A stretch of DNA of 64,000 nucleotides from an uncultured Desulfobulbus sp. (GTDB taxonomy: Bacteria > Desulfobacterota > Desulfobulbia > Desulfobulbales > Desulfobulbaceae): contig NZ_OY762276.1 in NCBI RefSeq assembly GCF_963665445.1, positions 2,140,001-2,204,000 on the forward strand. The letters are read 5' to 3'. A program made the translations under genes and the position numbers. Positions 34,604-43,772 of this stretch are shown here, in pieces (position 1 is the first letter of the stretch; each line of letters opens with the position of its first letter). A model generated the notes under the pieces. That model was not told the origin of the DNA, did not search any database, and saw only the letters and a program-made list of their open reading frames with translations.

Positions 34604-35629
34604 CTACAAGCAATCCGGACAAATCTCCTGTTTGAGCAGACAGCAGGAAATGCGGTGCAGGGGCGAGCCCTCCGGATCGTAGCCAATATTGTCGGGTTGG
34701 AGCAGACGATTCATCACGCAGCCCTCGGGAATATCGAGGGAGAAGAAGCGATCCTCATTGAGGCCTTCACGGCGGAGCAGCTGATCGCCGCTGATTTCGT
34801 AACTATGAATGGGATGATCCTCGCACAGCGGGCACTGGTAGACCCGGCCGTTGGGAAAGATGAAAAAATTTTCCGCCACCAGGCCGGCACATTGAAAGGA
34901 TTCCCACGGGTCGAGATAGACCTTGGGATAGACCACATGGATGCCGCGACCGGCCGCCTCGGCCGCCACCTGGGGCACGGTCGAGAGCCACTGCTCCGGG
35001 TCGACCTGCCAGTTGACCTCGCCTTCAGGCCGGGTATTGGCGGGATTGCCGCGCAGGCCGATCACCTGGATGAAAAAGCGGCGGACACCGAGCTGTGCAA
35101 GCAACTGCGGCATACGGTGCAGGTGGTCGATATTCAACCCGGAAACGGTGTAGATCAGGCTGGTGTTGAACCCAAGGTCCACGGCGCGACGGATATTTGT
35201 GATGCAGACCTCAAAGACGCCCTCGCCGCGGATCGGATCGTTGATGGCCGGATCCGGGCCGTCGAGGCTGAAGCTGAGATAGTCGAGCTCCTGGGGCGTC
35301 ACCCGCTCGAGCAGATCATGGAAGAGATAGCCGTTGGAGTCGACCGTCACCGCATATCGCATGGCCTTGGCGGCCTTGATGACGGCGGCGAGATCCGGAT
35401 GCAGGGTCGGCTCGCCCCCCAAAAGGATCAAATTGGTCTGCTGGGCCGGCCTGGCAAAAAGTTTCAGCCAGGTGAGAATGGTTGCAAGCGGCAGGGTGGT
35501 GGTGCCGTGCTGCGCGGGATTGATGTAGCAGTGGCGACAGGCCAGGTTACAGGCGGTGAGCAGGTGAAAAAAGACATTGCGTTCGCCGGCCTGAAAACCG
35601 ACCGTACGGGCAAGAGGTGTTGGACTCAT
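34604..35629 (-). CDS. Radical SAM protein with SPASM-like C-terminus
   Basis: A 341-residue radical-SAM enzyme. The cluster motif CNLACRHCYINP (C-x3-C-x2-C) is near 26, followed by LLGGEPTLHPD, the SAM-binding GGEP motif. Additional cysteines in the C-terminal third (YQCPLCEDH, EGCVMN, CCLLKQEICPDC) look like ligands for auxiliary clusters. The ATG at 35629 overlaps the deaminase stop codon, so the two genes are translationally coupled. The substrate is not known; linkage to a deaminase suggests nucleoside or modified-base chemistry, but peptide modification is the commoner function of the SPASM class. Confidence 0.85.
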   Translation of the reverse strand: MSPTPLARTVGFQAGERNVFFHLLTACNLACRHCYINPAQHGTTTLPLATILTWLKLFARPAQQTNLILLGGEPTLHPDLAAVIKAAKAMRYAVTVDSNGYLFHDLLERVTPQELDYLSFSLDGPDPAINDPIRGEGVFEVCITNIRRAVDLGFNTSLIYTVSGLNIDHLHRMPQLLAQLGVRRFFIQVIGLRGNPANTRPEGEVNWQVDPEQWLSTVPQVAAEAAGRGIHVVYPKVYLDPWESFQCAGLVAENFFIFPNGRVYQCPLCEDHPIHSYEISGDQLLRREGLNEDRFFSLDIPEGCVMNRLLQPDNIGYDPEGSPLHRISCCLLKQEICPDCL

Positions 35630-36144
35630 GAATTGGACTCCAGACTTTGGGCCAGGGTATAGCGGGCGAGCAGACTGTCCTGCCAGTAGTTGCCGCTTGT
35701 AAAAAATTGTTGAAACAACTGAAGACTTTGCGGACGACGAACCCGATCGATCAGTTCCACCCGCATCTGTGCATAGAGGGTGTTGAGCATATACAGCGGC
35801 AGGTTGGCACCGCCGCCCATGACGTCCTCGTAGGCCCAGACAAAGGTACGAATGCCGGAGAGCAGCATGGTGGAATAGCACATCAGGCAGGGTTCCATGG
35901 TGGAGTAGACCGTGACCGTGGCCAGATCGAGCTCGGGCTGTGCGGCAATCAGGCTACGCAGGGTGAGAATTTCGGCGTGATCGATTTCGTTGCGGCTGCC
36001 TTCCAAGGTATTTTTTCTTCTCCCCCTGGCCACGACCTGGTTTTCTGCCACCATCACACAGCCGACCGGAAATTCCCCTTCATTCAGCGATTTCCTCGCC
36101 TCTTCCAAAGCCAGGTCCATAAAATGTTCGTGTTCGTTCGTCAT
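35626..36144 (-). CDS. Zinc-dependent nucleoside/base deaminase
   Basis: A 172-residue member of the CMP/dCMP-tRNA adenosine-guanine deaminase superfamily. Zinc ligands are H in DHAEIL, with the catalytic E, and the pair of cysteines in TMEPCLMCYSTML. Length and the C-terminal helix leave open whether it acts on tRNA (TadA), guanine or cytosine; the LSGIRTFVWAYEDVMGG segment differs from canonical TadA. It is the first gene of the pair with the radical-SAM protein. Confidence 0.85.
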   Translation of the reverse strand: MTNEHEHFMDLALEEARKSLNEGEFPVGCVMVAENQVVARGRRKNTLEGSRNEIDHAEILTLRSLIAAQPELDLATVTVYSTMEPCLMCYSTMLLSGIRTFVWAYEDVMGGGANLPLYMLNTLYAQMRVELIDRVRRPQSLQLFQQFFTSGNYWQDSLLARYTLAQSLESNS

Positions 36145-36220
36145 CGCTCGTCCTCAGCCTGGTGGAATTAATGGCGGCAGCTATACCACGCAGGCAGGCT
36201 GCTGTCAAAACGTGAGACCG

Positions 36221-37453
36221 TTACATCAGGCGGCCAAATCGGAGAACATTCTTGGCAACTGTCATCGATGTCTGTGGCTGGACCCAATCGTGGCCGCGAT
36301 CCTCGCAGGGCAGATAGACCAACTGCATCATGGTCTCGGTGAGTCGGACCTGGGGCAGAAAGGGGTAAACCTGGTTGTGACTGGCCGTGGCGCAGGCCAG
36401 AATCACCTTCACCGCCTGGCGTGCCTCGGTGGACGGCAGGGTAGCGGCAAGGAGATTGTCGACAACCTCCCCCTGCGAAGGCCTGAGCAACCACTGGCCC
36501 AGGGTCACCTGCCTGCCTGCCTGGAGAAAAATTTTGGGCCGCAGTTTGACCGCCGGGATCCAGAAGCTCATGGCCCGCTCGCGCCAACGTGGCCGCGGCA
36601 GCATGGGTTGGTTGGTTCGTTCGATAAAGTCGGCAAAGCTGTAGATGGACAGGACGGGAATATGGGCGGTGATCTTCCAGAACGGGAGGTAGAGCGCTGT
36701 GTAGCTGTCACCCGGCTGCAGGCACCAGTCGACTCGTTTCAACCCCTCGGCCGCCAGTTCCCAGGCGGAGTCGCAGTTGTCGCAGAGCAAGACCCGGCTG
36801 TTGCTTTCACCCTTCATGGTTGCGCCGCAGTGGGGACAGAGGGTCGCGAGAAAGCGAACGTTCCACGATTCCTTGTAAGAAAGCCCCTGCACCACCTCCT
36901 CGGCCGAATCCTCCAACCCGGCTATTCGACTGCCGTTGACCGCATCGCGCAGCTCGCCCGAGTCGATGGTGATCGGGAGATAGATATAGCTCAGGCTCTC
37001 GCCGATATAGGCGCGATGATACACCCCCTCCCTGGATTGACCGCCGAGATTGCCGACCATGGCCGCCTTTTCGAGGATGGCATTGGCACGGATCGACTGG
37101 GGCAGATAGCGATGCTGTGCAGCGGGGTCGAGCCGGTGCAGCCCCATGGCCTGGGGCCGCAGACCGAGCGAGGGCGGCAGGCCGGACAGGGGATTGGCGA
37201 CCTGGGTGGTATCGATTACCCGGAAATCGATACCCTTGTCGGACACAAGAAAAATCGTTCCCTTGAAGCGCAGATAGGGGGCCAGCAACAGCACGGTATC
37301 CCCCTGCGCATGAGGCAGGACATAACGAAAGGGTCCCTGGGAGAGGAGGTAGTTGCAGGTGCCGCAGTAGGCGCAACAGAGCAACTGGTCGGATTCGGTG
37401 ATATCGGCCGGCGCCCCGCACTGGGGACATCCCTGGGTTATGCGGATATTCAT
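36221..37453 (-). CDS. Zinc-ribbon protein paired with SPFH protein
   Basis: A 410-residue protein of unknown function with two zinc ribbons: CPQCG with CAYCG at 9-30, and CPHCG with CDNC near 205-230. The remainder is mixed alpha/beta with a hydrophobic stretch near 245-275. It lies 38 bp downstream of the SPFH zinc-ribbon gene. A similar pairing of SPFH and zinc-ribbon proteins occurs in the phage-shock-like ydj operon of Bacillus, which suggests a membrane stress function by analogy. Confidence 0.65.
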   Translation of the reverse strand: MNIRITQGCPQCGAPADITESDQLLCCAYCGTCNYLLSQGPFRYVLPHAQGDTVLLLAPYLRFKGTIFLVSDKGIDFRVIDTTQVANPLSGLPPSLGLRPQAMGLHRLDPAAQHRYLPQSIRANAILEKAAMVGNLGGQSREGVYHRAYIGESLSYIYLPITIDSGELRDAVNGSRIAGLEDSAEEVVQGLSYKESWNVRFLATLCPHCGATMKGESNSRVLLCDNCDSAWELAAEGLKRVDWCLQPGDSYTALYLPFWKITAHIPVLSIYSFADFIERTNQPMLPRPRWRERAMSFWIPAVKLRPKIFLQAGRQVTLGQWLLRPSQGEVVDNLLAATLPSTEARQAVKVILACATASHNQVYPFLPQVRLTETMMQLVYLPCEDRGHDWVQPQTSMTVAKNVLRFGRLM

Positions 37454-37491
37454 GGTTTATGCGAACTGACACACCGAGGAAAACAGGTGCA

Positions 37492-38613
37492 TCAGGCGAG
37501 CCTGTTGCCGCACTGGTTGCAGAAGACGGCGCCGGGAAGATTGGTGGCCTGGCAGTGGGGACAGGTTTTCTCGACAGCCCGCTCCGAAGTACGGTGGCCG
37601 CAGCGTGGGCAGAACACCGCATTGGGCGGCAGGTTCTTGCCGCAGTTGTCACAGTGCTGGCTGAGCAGCTGCTGGTGCCCGCAAAAGGGACAAAAGCGGG
37701 CATTGGCAGCAATTCGATTGTCGCACTCCTCGCACAGGACCTCGTCTGCCGCCGCTTTGGGCGGCCCCCCTGGCAGCATCTGGCCGAACATGGCGGGCAT
37801 CATCATGCCCAGGCCCAGGCCAAGCCCTGCTCCGGCCTCACCGCCGGAGGCAGCCGCTTTTTCCATGGCCATGGCCGCCTTCATCCGCACAAAGTTGTCC
37901 ATGTCCTGAATCAGACTCAACCGCGAGCGATCGTCGATGGCCTGCTGGACCTCCTCGGGAGGGGTGATCGAAGTCACATAGAGTGCATCGAGCACCAGCC
38001 CCAAGCGGGCAAAGTCGAGCGTGAGCCGCTTCTGCAACCCCTCGGCGATCTCGTCAAAGCTCCCGGGCAGATCAAAGAGCGATCGCAGGTTTTCCCCCAG
38101 ATAGTCGTTGAAACGGGAGACGATCACCTGCCGCAGGAAATCCTCGACCTGCTCGGTGGTAAAGCGCCCCATGGTTCCGGCCAGGGTATTGATCATCAGC
38201 ACCGGCTGGACCACGCGAAGGTTGAATACGCCGTGGGCTCGTAGGCGCACCAGGCCAAGCTCGGCGTCACGAAAGGCCACCGGATCGCGGGTGCCCCATT
38301 TGAGGTCGGTAAAGACCTTGAGGTTAACGAAAAAAACCTCGGCCCGCAGGGGACTGACCATGGCCCAGGGCGCGGAGAGAAGCTTGGTGAGAATGGGAAT
38401 GTTACCGGTTTTGAGGGTGTGGCGCCCCGGACCGTAGGCATCGCAGGCCTTGCCCTTGTAAAACAGGACTGCAGCCTGACTCTCGCGCACGGTCAACTGC
38501 GCGCCGAATTTGATTTCCCCGGATCCCTGCTCCGGCAGGCGATGCAGCAATTCCTGCCCACTCTCGTCAAACCATTCCAGGGATTCCAGAAAGATGACAG
38601 TATCAACGGCCAT
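37492..38613 (-). CDS. SPFH-domain protein with C-terminal zinc ribbons
   Basis: A 373-residue protein of the YdjI/virion-core-like SPFH type. The N-terminal 240 residues form the SPFH domain (VRESQAAVLFYKG, GRHTLKTGNIP, ITPPEEVQQAIDDRSRL). A Gly/Met-rich linker (about 258-285) leads to three zinc ribbons: CEEC-CPFC, CDNC-CPRC and CPHC-CNQC. No membrane helix is present, so it probably binds membranes peripherally as an oligomer. Confidence 0.85.
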   Translation of the reverse strand: MAVDTVIFLESLEWFDESGQELLHRLPEQGSGEIKFGAQLTVRESQAAVLFYKGKACDAYGPGRHTLKTGNIPILTKLLSAPWAMVSPLRAEVFFVNLKVFTDLKWGTRDPVAFRDAELGLVRLRAHGVFNLRVVQPVLMINTLAGTMGRFTTEQVEDFLRQVIVSRFNDYLGENLRSLFDLPGSFDEIAEGLQKRLTLDFARLGLVLDALYVTSITPPEEVQQAIDDRSRLSLIQDMDNFVRMKAAMAMEKAAASGGEAGAGLGLGLGMMMPAMFGQMLPGGPPKAAADEVLCEECDNRIAANARFCPFCGHQQLLSQHCDNCGKNLPPNAVFCPRCGHRTSERAVEKTCPHCQATNLPGAVFCNQCGNRLA

Positions 38614-38786
38614 TCTCTACTCCTTATGCGGTATTGTGTGGATCGAAAAACTCGTTTGCAGATTTGCCGGAAGGGCTAGGCGTATTATAGTGGCCGCAAG
38701 AACTCCGACAAAAAAGTTTTCTTCCCAAAGGCAAAAACAGGCCGGAATGGCGGATGCCGCAATATACAATACAAGAGTGAAGAATA

Positions 38787-39134
38787 ATGGAATTTCAGCA
38801 GGAATGGACCCTGGAAGCGGCAATGGAAATTTTGCAGCATCCCACGGTGGACAGCAAAATCTGGGCAGAAGCGGTGGAATGGTTGATGATTTACGGCCCG
38901 CCCGAAATTAGGGAACTCCTGCAGCAGGCCAGCGGCCATGCCACGGAGAAAAGTTTTCCTGGGCTCAAACCCCAAGGTTATGCCCCGGACGGCACCCCCT
39001 GTTACGATATCGGTGAGTTGGCCCATGCCTTGGATATCAGCGAGGAGCAAGCTCGGCAGAAAGTGGAGGCAATGGAGGCCAAACACGGTATCCGTCACGG
39101 GTTCGGCGAGGATGACATCTCCGGGTTGCAGTGA
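38787..39134 (+). CDS. Hypothetical small protein
   Basis: A 115-residue soluble protein, read from ATG 38787 with a GAAG-type ribosome site. The first half is helical and acidic (EAVEWLMIYGPPEIRELL); the second half contains a segment resembling a small HTH (DIGELAHALDISEEQARQKVEAMEAKH, quoted in part as ELAHALDISEEQARQKVEAM). No family is recognised. It diverges from the SPFH gene and converges on the PFK-2 gene. Confidence 0.65.
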   Translation: MEFQQEWTLEAAMEILQHPTVDSKIWAEAVEWLMIYGPPEIRELLQQASGHATEKSFPGLKPQGYAPDGTPCYDIGELAHALDISEEQARQKVEAMEAKHGIRHGFGEDDISGLQ

Positions 39135-39204
39135 TCCTTCCCGCTGGCGACCGACTCGAATGACGCTCCACCGTCCCCCGCAACAAACAGCTGCTCAAAG
39201 AATT

Positions 39205-40416
39205 TCAGTACGGCACCAACTCAAACAGTCGTTTATGGGGGTCGATCTGGATGTGGTAGTAACGATCCTGGGGCATATAAATGTAGGGGATCTCTTCTTC
39301 CTGACGGGTGAGAAAGGAGGCGAGAATCATACGATTCACCGCCCTATGGCCGACAATCATGATGTTCTCGTCATAGTTGTTGAGGAAAAAGACCTTTTTC
39401 AATCCTCGATGGACCCGATCCTCCATGGTCTTGTAGCCTTCGCCTTCAGGATAGATATAGCGGTACTTGTTGGGCCCACGGGCACGGGCCACATGCGGCA
39501 TCTTGCGTCGGATCTCCTCGTAGGTCATTCCTTCGCAGACACCGGCATGGATTTCGTTGAATTCCGGCAGGGCAATGATCGAGCATGAATCCTGACGCTC
39601 GGCGATGGGGCTTGCCGTCTGCATGGTGCGACTGTAGTTGCTGGTAAAGATGATCGGAATGCGGACCGTGGTGAAATGTTCGGCCAAAGCATTGGCTTGG
39701 GCCAGGCCAATGTCGGTCAGGCCGGAATCGCCGCCGATGCGGTCTTCATGGTTGAAATGGGTTTCCCCGTGACGGACGAGGAACAGGTTACGGACGATGC
39801 GGGTGGTGATGACATCGCGGATGCGGTCATAGTAGGGCAGCACATCGGTGATCTGCTCCTGGAGGATGCAGTTGTCAAATGAATCCACCAGGATACGGTT
39901 GGCCTCGGTGTCCAGCGGTTCGTAGATGGATTCGTAATAGGCGATACGCTTGAGGAAACTCTCCAGCGCCTTCTCATGGGGGAGGTGACGGAATTCCTTG
40001 AGCCCTGCCTTGCGTTCGAGGTTGGCCTCCAGGGCTTCCTCGTCAGCATTGAGGCATTCGATATAACAGAGCGACATCTCGGGAAAAGCCGCTGCCAGGC
40101 AACGCCTCCGTTCACGGGTGACGTTGCTCGCATCCATGATCGCCACCTCGCCGCCCTCTCGCAGGAAGGCCTGGGCCTGTTCGATATTTATTTTGGAGAT
40201 TTTTTCCCGCAGTTCCTTGCCCCGCTCGTTACTGGGGGAAAAAAACTCCGAGGACGAGGCATTTTCCTCGGTATCGAGCTTGCGCCGCAATTCACCGTTA
40301 TTGAAAATACGCACCCTGATCCCATCCAACTCCAGGGTCCGGCCCAATTTACGGGCCATGGTTGACTTGCCCCGGGCAGGGAGCCCCACCATCACGATCA
40401 CCAGTTTCCGCTTCAT
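39205..40416 (-). CDS. 6-phosphofructo-2-kinase/fructose-2,6-bisphosphatase-like bifunctional protein
   Basis: A 403-residue protein with the eukaryotic PFK-2/FBPase-2 layout. The kinase half (1-205) has Walker A GLPARGKS at 11-18 and conserved blocks VRIFNNGELRRKL, FFSPSNERGKELRE and IMDASNVTRERR. The phosphatase half (206-403) has the histidine phosphatase motif VRHGET and the second H in VGHRAVNRM, plus the catalytic E in EIHAGVCEGMTYEEI. In eukaryotes the product fructose-2,6-bisphosphate controls glycolysis. Bacterial copies are uncommon and their metabolite is not established. Confidence 0.9.
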   Translation of the reverse strand: MKRKLVIVMVGLPARGKSTMARKLGRTLELDGIRVRIFNNGELRRKLDTEENASSSEFFSPSNERGKELREKISKINIEQAQAFLREGGEVAIMDASNVTRERRRCLAAAFPEMSLCYIECLNADEEALEANLERKAGLKEFRHLPHEKALESFLKRIAYYESIYEPLDTEANRILVDSFDNCILQEQITDVLPYYDRIRDVITTRIVRNLFLVRHGETHFNHEDRIGGDSGLTDIGLAQANALAEHFTTVRIPIIFTSNYSRTMQTASPIAERQDSCSIIALPEFNEIHAGVCEGMTYEEIRRKMPHVARARGPNKYRYIYPEGEGYKTMEDRVHRGLKKVFFLNNYDENIMIVGHRAVNRMILASFLTRQEEEIPYIYMPQDRYYHIQIDPHKRLFELVPY

Positions 40417-40639
40417 CGTTTCTCTCCAAAGAAGACAAAATCTTCACGAACCATCGCTGGTCCTATTGTACGTACTCCCCATAAAAAATGCAGGGAAATT
40501 TTGACACTTTACCTGGCCAAAACGCCACCAACAACAGGCCGACAGCAGAGATTTGCATCCCTTCCCCCCCTCAAGCGGCAAAGAACGGTGTTTGTTGTCC
40601 GCTTCTGCTTGCGTTCAACCCATCTTTACGATAGCTTGC

Positions 40640-40659
40640 GAAAAGTATTTGTACTTTTC
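40640..40659. promoter_or_regulatory. Dyad upstream of the aminopeptidase gene
   Basis: GAAAAGTA and TACTTTTC are perfect 8-bp inverted repeats with a four-base centre, about 100 bp before the pepN start. It is the only notable structure in the 339-bp gap 40417-40755. Confidence 0.35.
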
Positions 40660-40755
40660 AAGACGTGCTCCGTGCGGGTCGTCGACGCCCAACTTCGCCA
40701 ACACCTCGCATCAAGAGCCTGACGGCTGCATGTTACAATCCTTTCCTGAATCCCC

Positions 40756-43407
40756 ATGGACACCTCCATGACTGCACAAAAAAAAGAGACTTTTCTCAAA
40801 GACTATACACCGCCGCCCTATCTGGTCGACGCCATCCATCTTCGCGTCGAACTCGACCCCAAGGCCACCAAGGTTGAGGCGAAACTGGAGATACGGCCCA
40901 ACACCGCCGATGCAGGTCCGCTCGTGCTCAACGGTGAGAGGCTCGAACTGGTAGCCGTTGCCCTGGAAGACCAGCCGCTCTCCCCTGAGCAGTACAGCTT
41001 CAGCGATGGCCTGCTCACCATCCCCAAGATCCCTGAGCGTGCCTTTTCGTTGACCGTCAACACCCTCATCAACCCGGCGGGCAACACCGCCCTTGAGGGA
41101 CTGTATCTCTCCTCGGGCAACTACTGCACCCAGTGCGAGGCCGAAGGATTTCGCACCATCACCTGCTTTCCGGATCGGCCGGATGTAATGACCGTGTTCA
41201 CCACCACAGTCATCGGCAACAAGACGAGCTGCCCGGTGCTGCTCTCAAACGGCAACCTGATCGACTCCGGTGATCTTGGAGAGGGGCGCCACTATGCCAC
41301 CTGGCACGACCCCTTCCCCAAGCCCTGCTATCTTTTTGCCCTGGTGGCCGGCAATCTGGTGAAGATCAGCGATACCTTCATCACCCGCTCCGGACGTGAG
41401 GTGGGTCTGCACATCTACGTAGAAAAGCGCAACCGGGAAAAATGCGGCCATGCCATGCGTGCCTTGCAGAAATCCATGCGCTGGGACGAAGAACGATTCG
41501 GCCGCGAGTATGACCTCGATCTCTTCATGATCGTCGCGGTCGACGACTTCAACATGGGCGCGATGGAGAACAAGGGGCTCAATGTCTTCAACTCCAAATA
41601 TGTGCTCGCCCTGCCGGAGACGGCCACCGATGTCGATTACGAAGGGATCGAAGGAGTCATCGCCCATGAGTACTTCCACAACTGGACCGGCAACCGCATC
41701 ACCTGCCGCGACTGGTTTCAGTTGAGCCTCAAGGAGGGGTTGACCGTATTCCGCGACCAGGAGTTCACCGCGGATATGATCTCCCGGGCGGTAAAACGGA
41801 TCCAGGACGCCAACATCATCCGCTCCTTCCAGTTTCGCGAAGACGGCGGCCCCATGGCCCATCCGGTTCGTCCGCCCTCCTTTATCGAGATCAACAACTT
41901 CTATACCCTCACCGTCTACAACAAGGGCGCGGAGGTGATCCGCATGCTCCACACCCTGCTCGGCGCCGATACCTTCCGCCGGGGCATGGATATCTATTTC
42001 GAACGCCACGACGGACAGGCCGTGACCTGCGACGACTTTGTCGCTGCCATGGAAACCGCCTGGGGCAGGGATCTGATCCAATTCAAGCACTGGTATTCCC
42101 AGGCCGGCACCCCGGAAGTCTCCGTGCAGGCCGACTATGACAGCCCAACCAAAAAGCTGGTATTGAGGGTTGCCCAGACCTGTCCGCCCACCAGGGAAGC
42201 CGCGCAGAAGTTGCCCTTCACCATGCCGCTTGCGGTGGGTCTTCTCGATGACCAAGGCCGCACCATTGCCCTGGAGGAAGGCCCCAACCCCACCACCCGG
42301 GTGCTGGTCTTGTCCGAGGCCAGCCAGGAGTTCGTGTTCGACAATATTCCCAGCAAACCCACTGTTTCCTTCCTGCGCAACTTTTCCGCCCCGGTCAAGG
42401 TTCGCTTTGAACAGAGCGAGGAGGAACTCAGCCGGATGATGGCCTTTGATCCCGATCCGTTCAATCGCTGGGATGCGGGGCAGAAACTGGCCATGCGCTA
42501 TCTGCTGGAACAGATCGAGGCCTGCAGCCAGGGGCAGGAGATCACGGTGGACCAGCGGCTGATCACCGGCCTGCGCAATCTCTTGCTGGATCGAAACTCC
42601 GACCAGGCCTTTCTCGCCATGGCCATGGCCCTGCCCTCGGAGAACTGGATCAGCCAGCAGATGGAGGTGATCGATCCGGTGGCGGTGTACAGCGTGCGCC
42701 AGCAGTTCCGTGCCCTGATCGCCCGTTCCCTGCGAAACGATATGGTCCAGTGTTACGACTCGCTCCATTCCACCGAACCGTACCGCTACAGTGCCCATGA
42801 GGCGGGGAGGCGGTCGCTGCGCAACATCTGCCTGGCCTATCTGCTGGCCCCCACCCTTGAGGGTGCGTTGGAGCCCTGTCTGCTGCAGCGCGGTGTCAAC
42901 CAGTACCGCCAGGCCGACAACATGACCGATGCCATCGCAGCCCTGGGTTGCGTGGTCAATGCGGATCTCGACACCGGCAAGGAGTTGCTGGCCGACTTCC
43001 ACGGCAAGTGGCACCATGATCCGCTGGTGATGGACAAGTGGCTCATTCTCCAGGCCGGCTGCACCCTGCCCGGTACCTTGGAGCGGGTCAAGGAGTTGAC
43101 CACCCATCCCAGCTTCACCTTTAAAAATCCCAACAAGGTCCGCTCGCTGATTGCCACCTTCTGTGCGACCAACCATGCGCAGTTCCACGCCGCCGACGGT
43201 TCGGGCTACAGTTTCCTTGGCGAGACGATCTGTCATCTGGATGCACTCAACCCGCAGATCGCATCACGGATGATCACACCGCTGACCCAGTGGCGCCGGT
43301 ACGACCAGGGAAGGCAGCAGCTGATGTGCGCGCAACTCGAGCGCATCGGCAACCAGCCCGACCTCTCCGACGACGTCAAGGAGATCGTCGAAAAATCGAT
43401 GCAGTAA
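40756..43407 (+). CDS. pepN: Aminopeptidase N
   Basis: M1 family zinc metallopeptidase removing N-terminal amino acids. The 883-residue length fits the bacterial PepN class. GAMEN, the substrate-recognition exopeptidase motif, is near 270, and the zinc site HEYFHNWTGNRITCRDWFQLSLKEGL carries H-E-x2-H with the third ligand E eighteen residues later. The Ig-like and C-terminal helical domains are complete. ATG 40756 and ATG 40768 are both possible. Confidence 0.95.
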   Translation: MDTSMTAQKKETFLKDYTPPPYLVDAIHLRVELDPKATKVEAKLEIRPNTADAGPLVLNGERLELVAVALEDQPLSPEQYSFSDGLLTIPKIPERAFSLTVNTLINPAGNTALEGLYLSSGNYCTQCEAEGFRTITCFPDRPDVMTVFTTTVIGNKTSCPVLLSNGNLIDSGDLGEGRHYATWHDPFPKPCYLFALVAGNLVKISDTFITRSGREVGLHIYVEKRNREKCGHAMRALQKSMRWDEERFGREYDLDLFMIVAVDDFNMGAMENKGLNVFNSKYVLALPETATDVDYEGIEGVIAHEYFHNWTGNRITCRDWFQLSLKEGLTVFRDQEFTADMISRAVKRIQDANIIRSFQFREDGGPMAHPVRPPSFIEINNFYTLTVYNKGAEVIRMLHTLLGADTFRRGMDIYFERHDGQAVTCDDFVAAMETAWGRDLIQFKHWYSQAGTPEVSVQADYDSPTKKLVLRVAQTCPPTREAAQKLPFTMPLAVGLLDDQGRTIALEEGPNPTTRVLVLSEASQEFVFDNIPSKPTVSFLRNFSAPVKVRFEQSEEELSRMMAFDPDPFNRWDAGQKLAMRYLLEQIEACSQGQEITVDQRLITGLRNLLLDRNSDQAFLAMAMALPSENWISQQMEVIDPVAVYSVRQQFRALIARSLRNDMVQCYDSLHSTEPYRYSAHEAGRRSLRNICLAYLLAPTLEGALEPCLLQRGVNQYRQADNMTDAIAALGCVVNADLDTGKELLADFHGKWHHDPLVMDKWLILQAGCTLPGTLERVKELTTHPSFTFKNPNKVRSLIATFCATNHAQFHAADGSGYSFLGETICHLDALNPQIASRMITPLTQWRRYDQGRQQLMCAQLERIGNQPDLSDDVKEIVEKSMQ

Positions 43408-43415
43408 TATAATGA

Positions 43416-43440
43416 AGCCACGCTCTAGCATTACGTGGCT
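43416..43440 (+). terminator. Hairpin after pepN
   Basis: AGCCACG and CGTGGCT pair around an 11-base loop just beyond the pepN stop, followed by CCTCTTTATTTG, a weak T-rich tract. Confidence 0.5.
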
Positions 43441-43452
43441 CCTCTTTATTTG

Positions 43453-43485
43453 TTTTCCCCGGTCGGCTGATACGACCGGGGAAAA
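43453..43485. terminator. Second strong hairpin after pepN
   Basis: TTTTCCCCGGTCG (43453-43465) and CGACCGGGGAAAA (43473-43485) make a perfect 13-bp stem with a 7-base loop. It may complete pepN termination. I see nothing further in 43486-43772 apart from promoter-like A/T-rich DNA near 43745-43780. Confidence 0.55.
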
Positions 43486-43772
43486 CTATCTCGGCTCCAG
43501 TCGCTCCATCCCGCAACACATCGTCATACCGCCAGTTTTTCGTTGTTAAAAGCTCTCCCCCTGGCGATATTTATGCAGACTTTCTCTGCTCCCAGCGGCA
43601 AAGGGACCACGCCAACTAGCCGCTGATGCCCAGGTCTTTTTCGCCTGGCAAGGGGCCGCGTACATGGCCGAGAAATTCAACGGATCCACGGTTGCCGTTT
43701 CCCGGCTGTCGCATATTCTCCGGGGCCGTCATCCTTCTTGTCTGGAAAATATGCAAGAAATGACTAAACTTT

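Noticed and set aside
40501..40771. Short plus-strand frames upstream of pepN
   Set aside because: Overlapping frames of about 70 codons without ribosome sites or protein-like composition.
41245..43236. A 663-codon frame opposite pepN
   Set aside because: Antisense shadow; pepN carries GAMEN and HExxH motifs in order.
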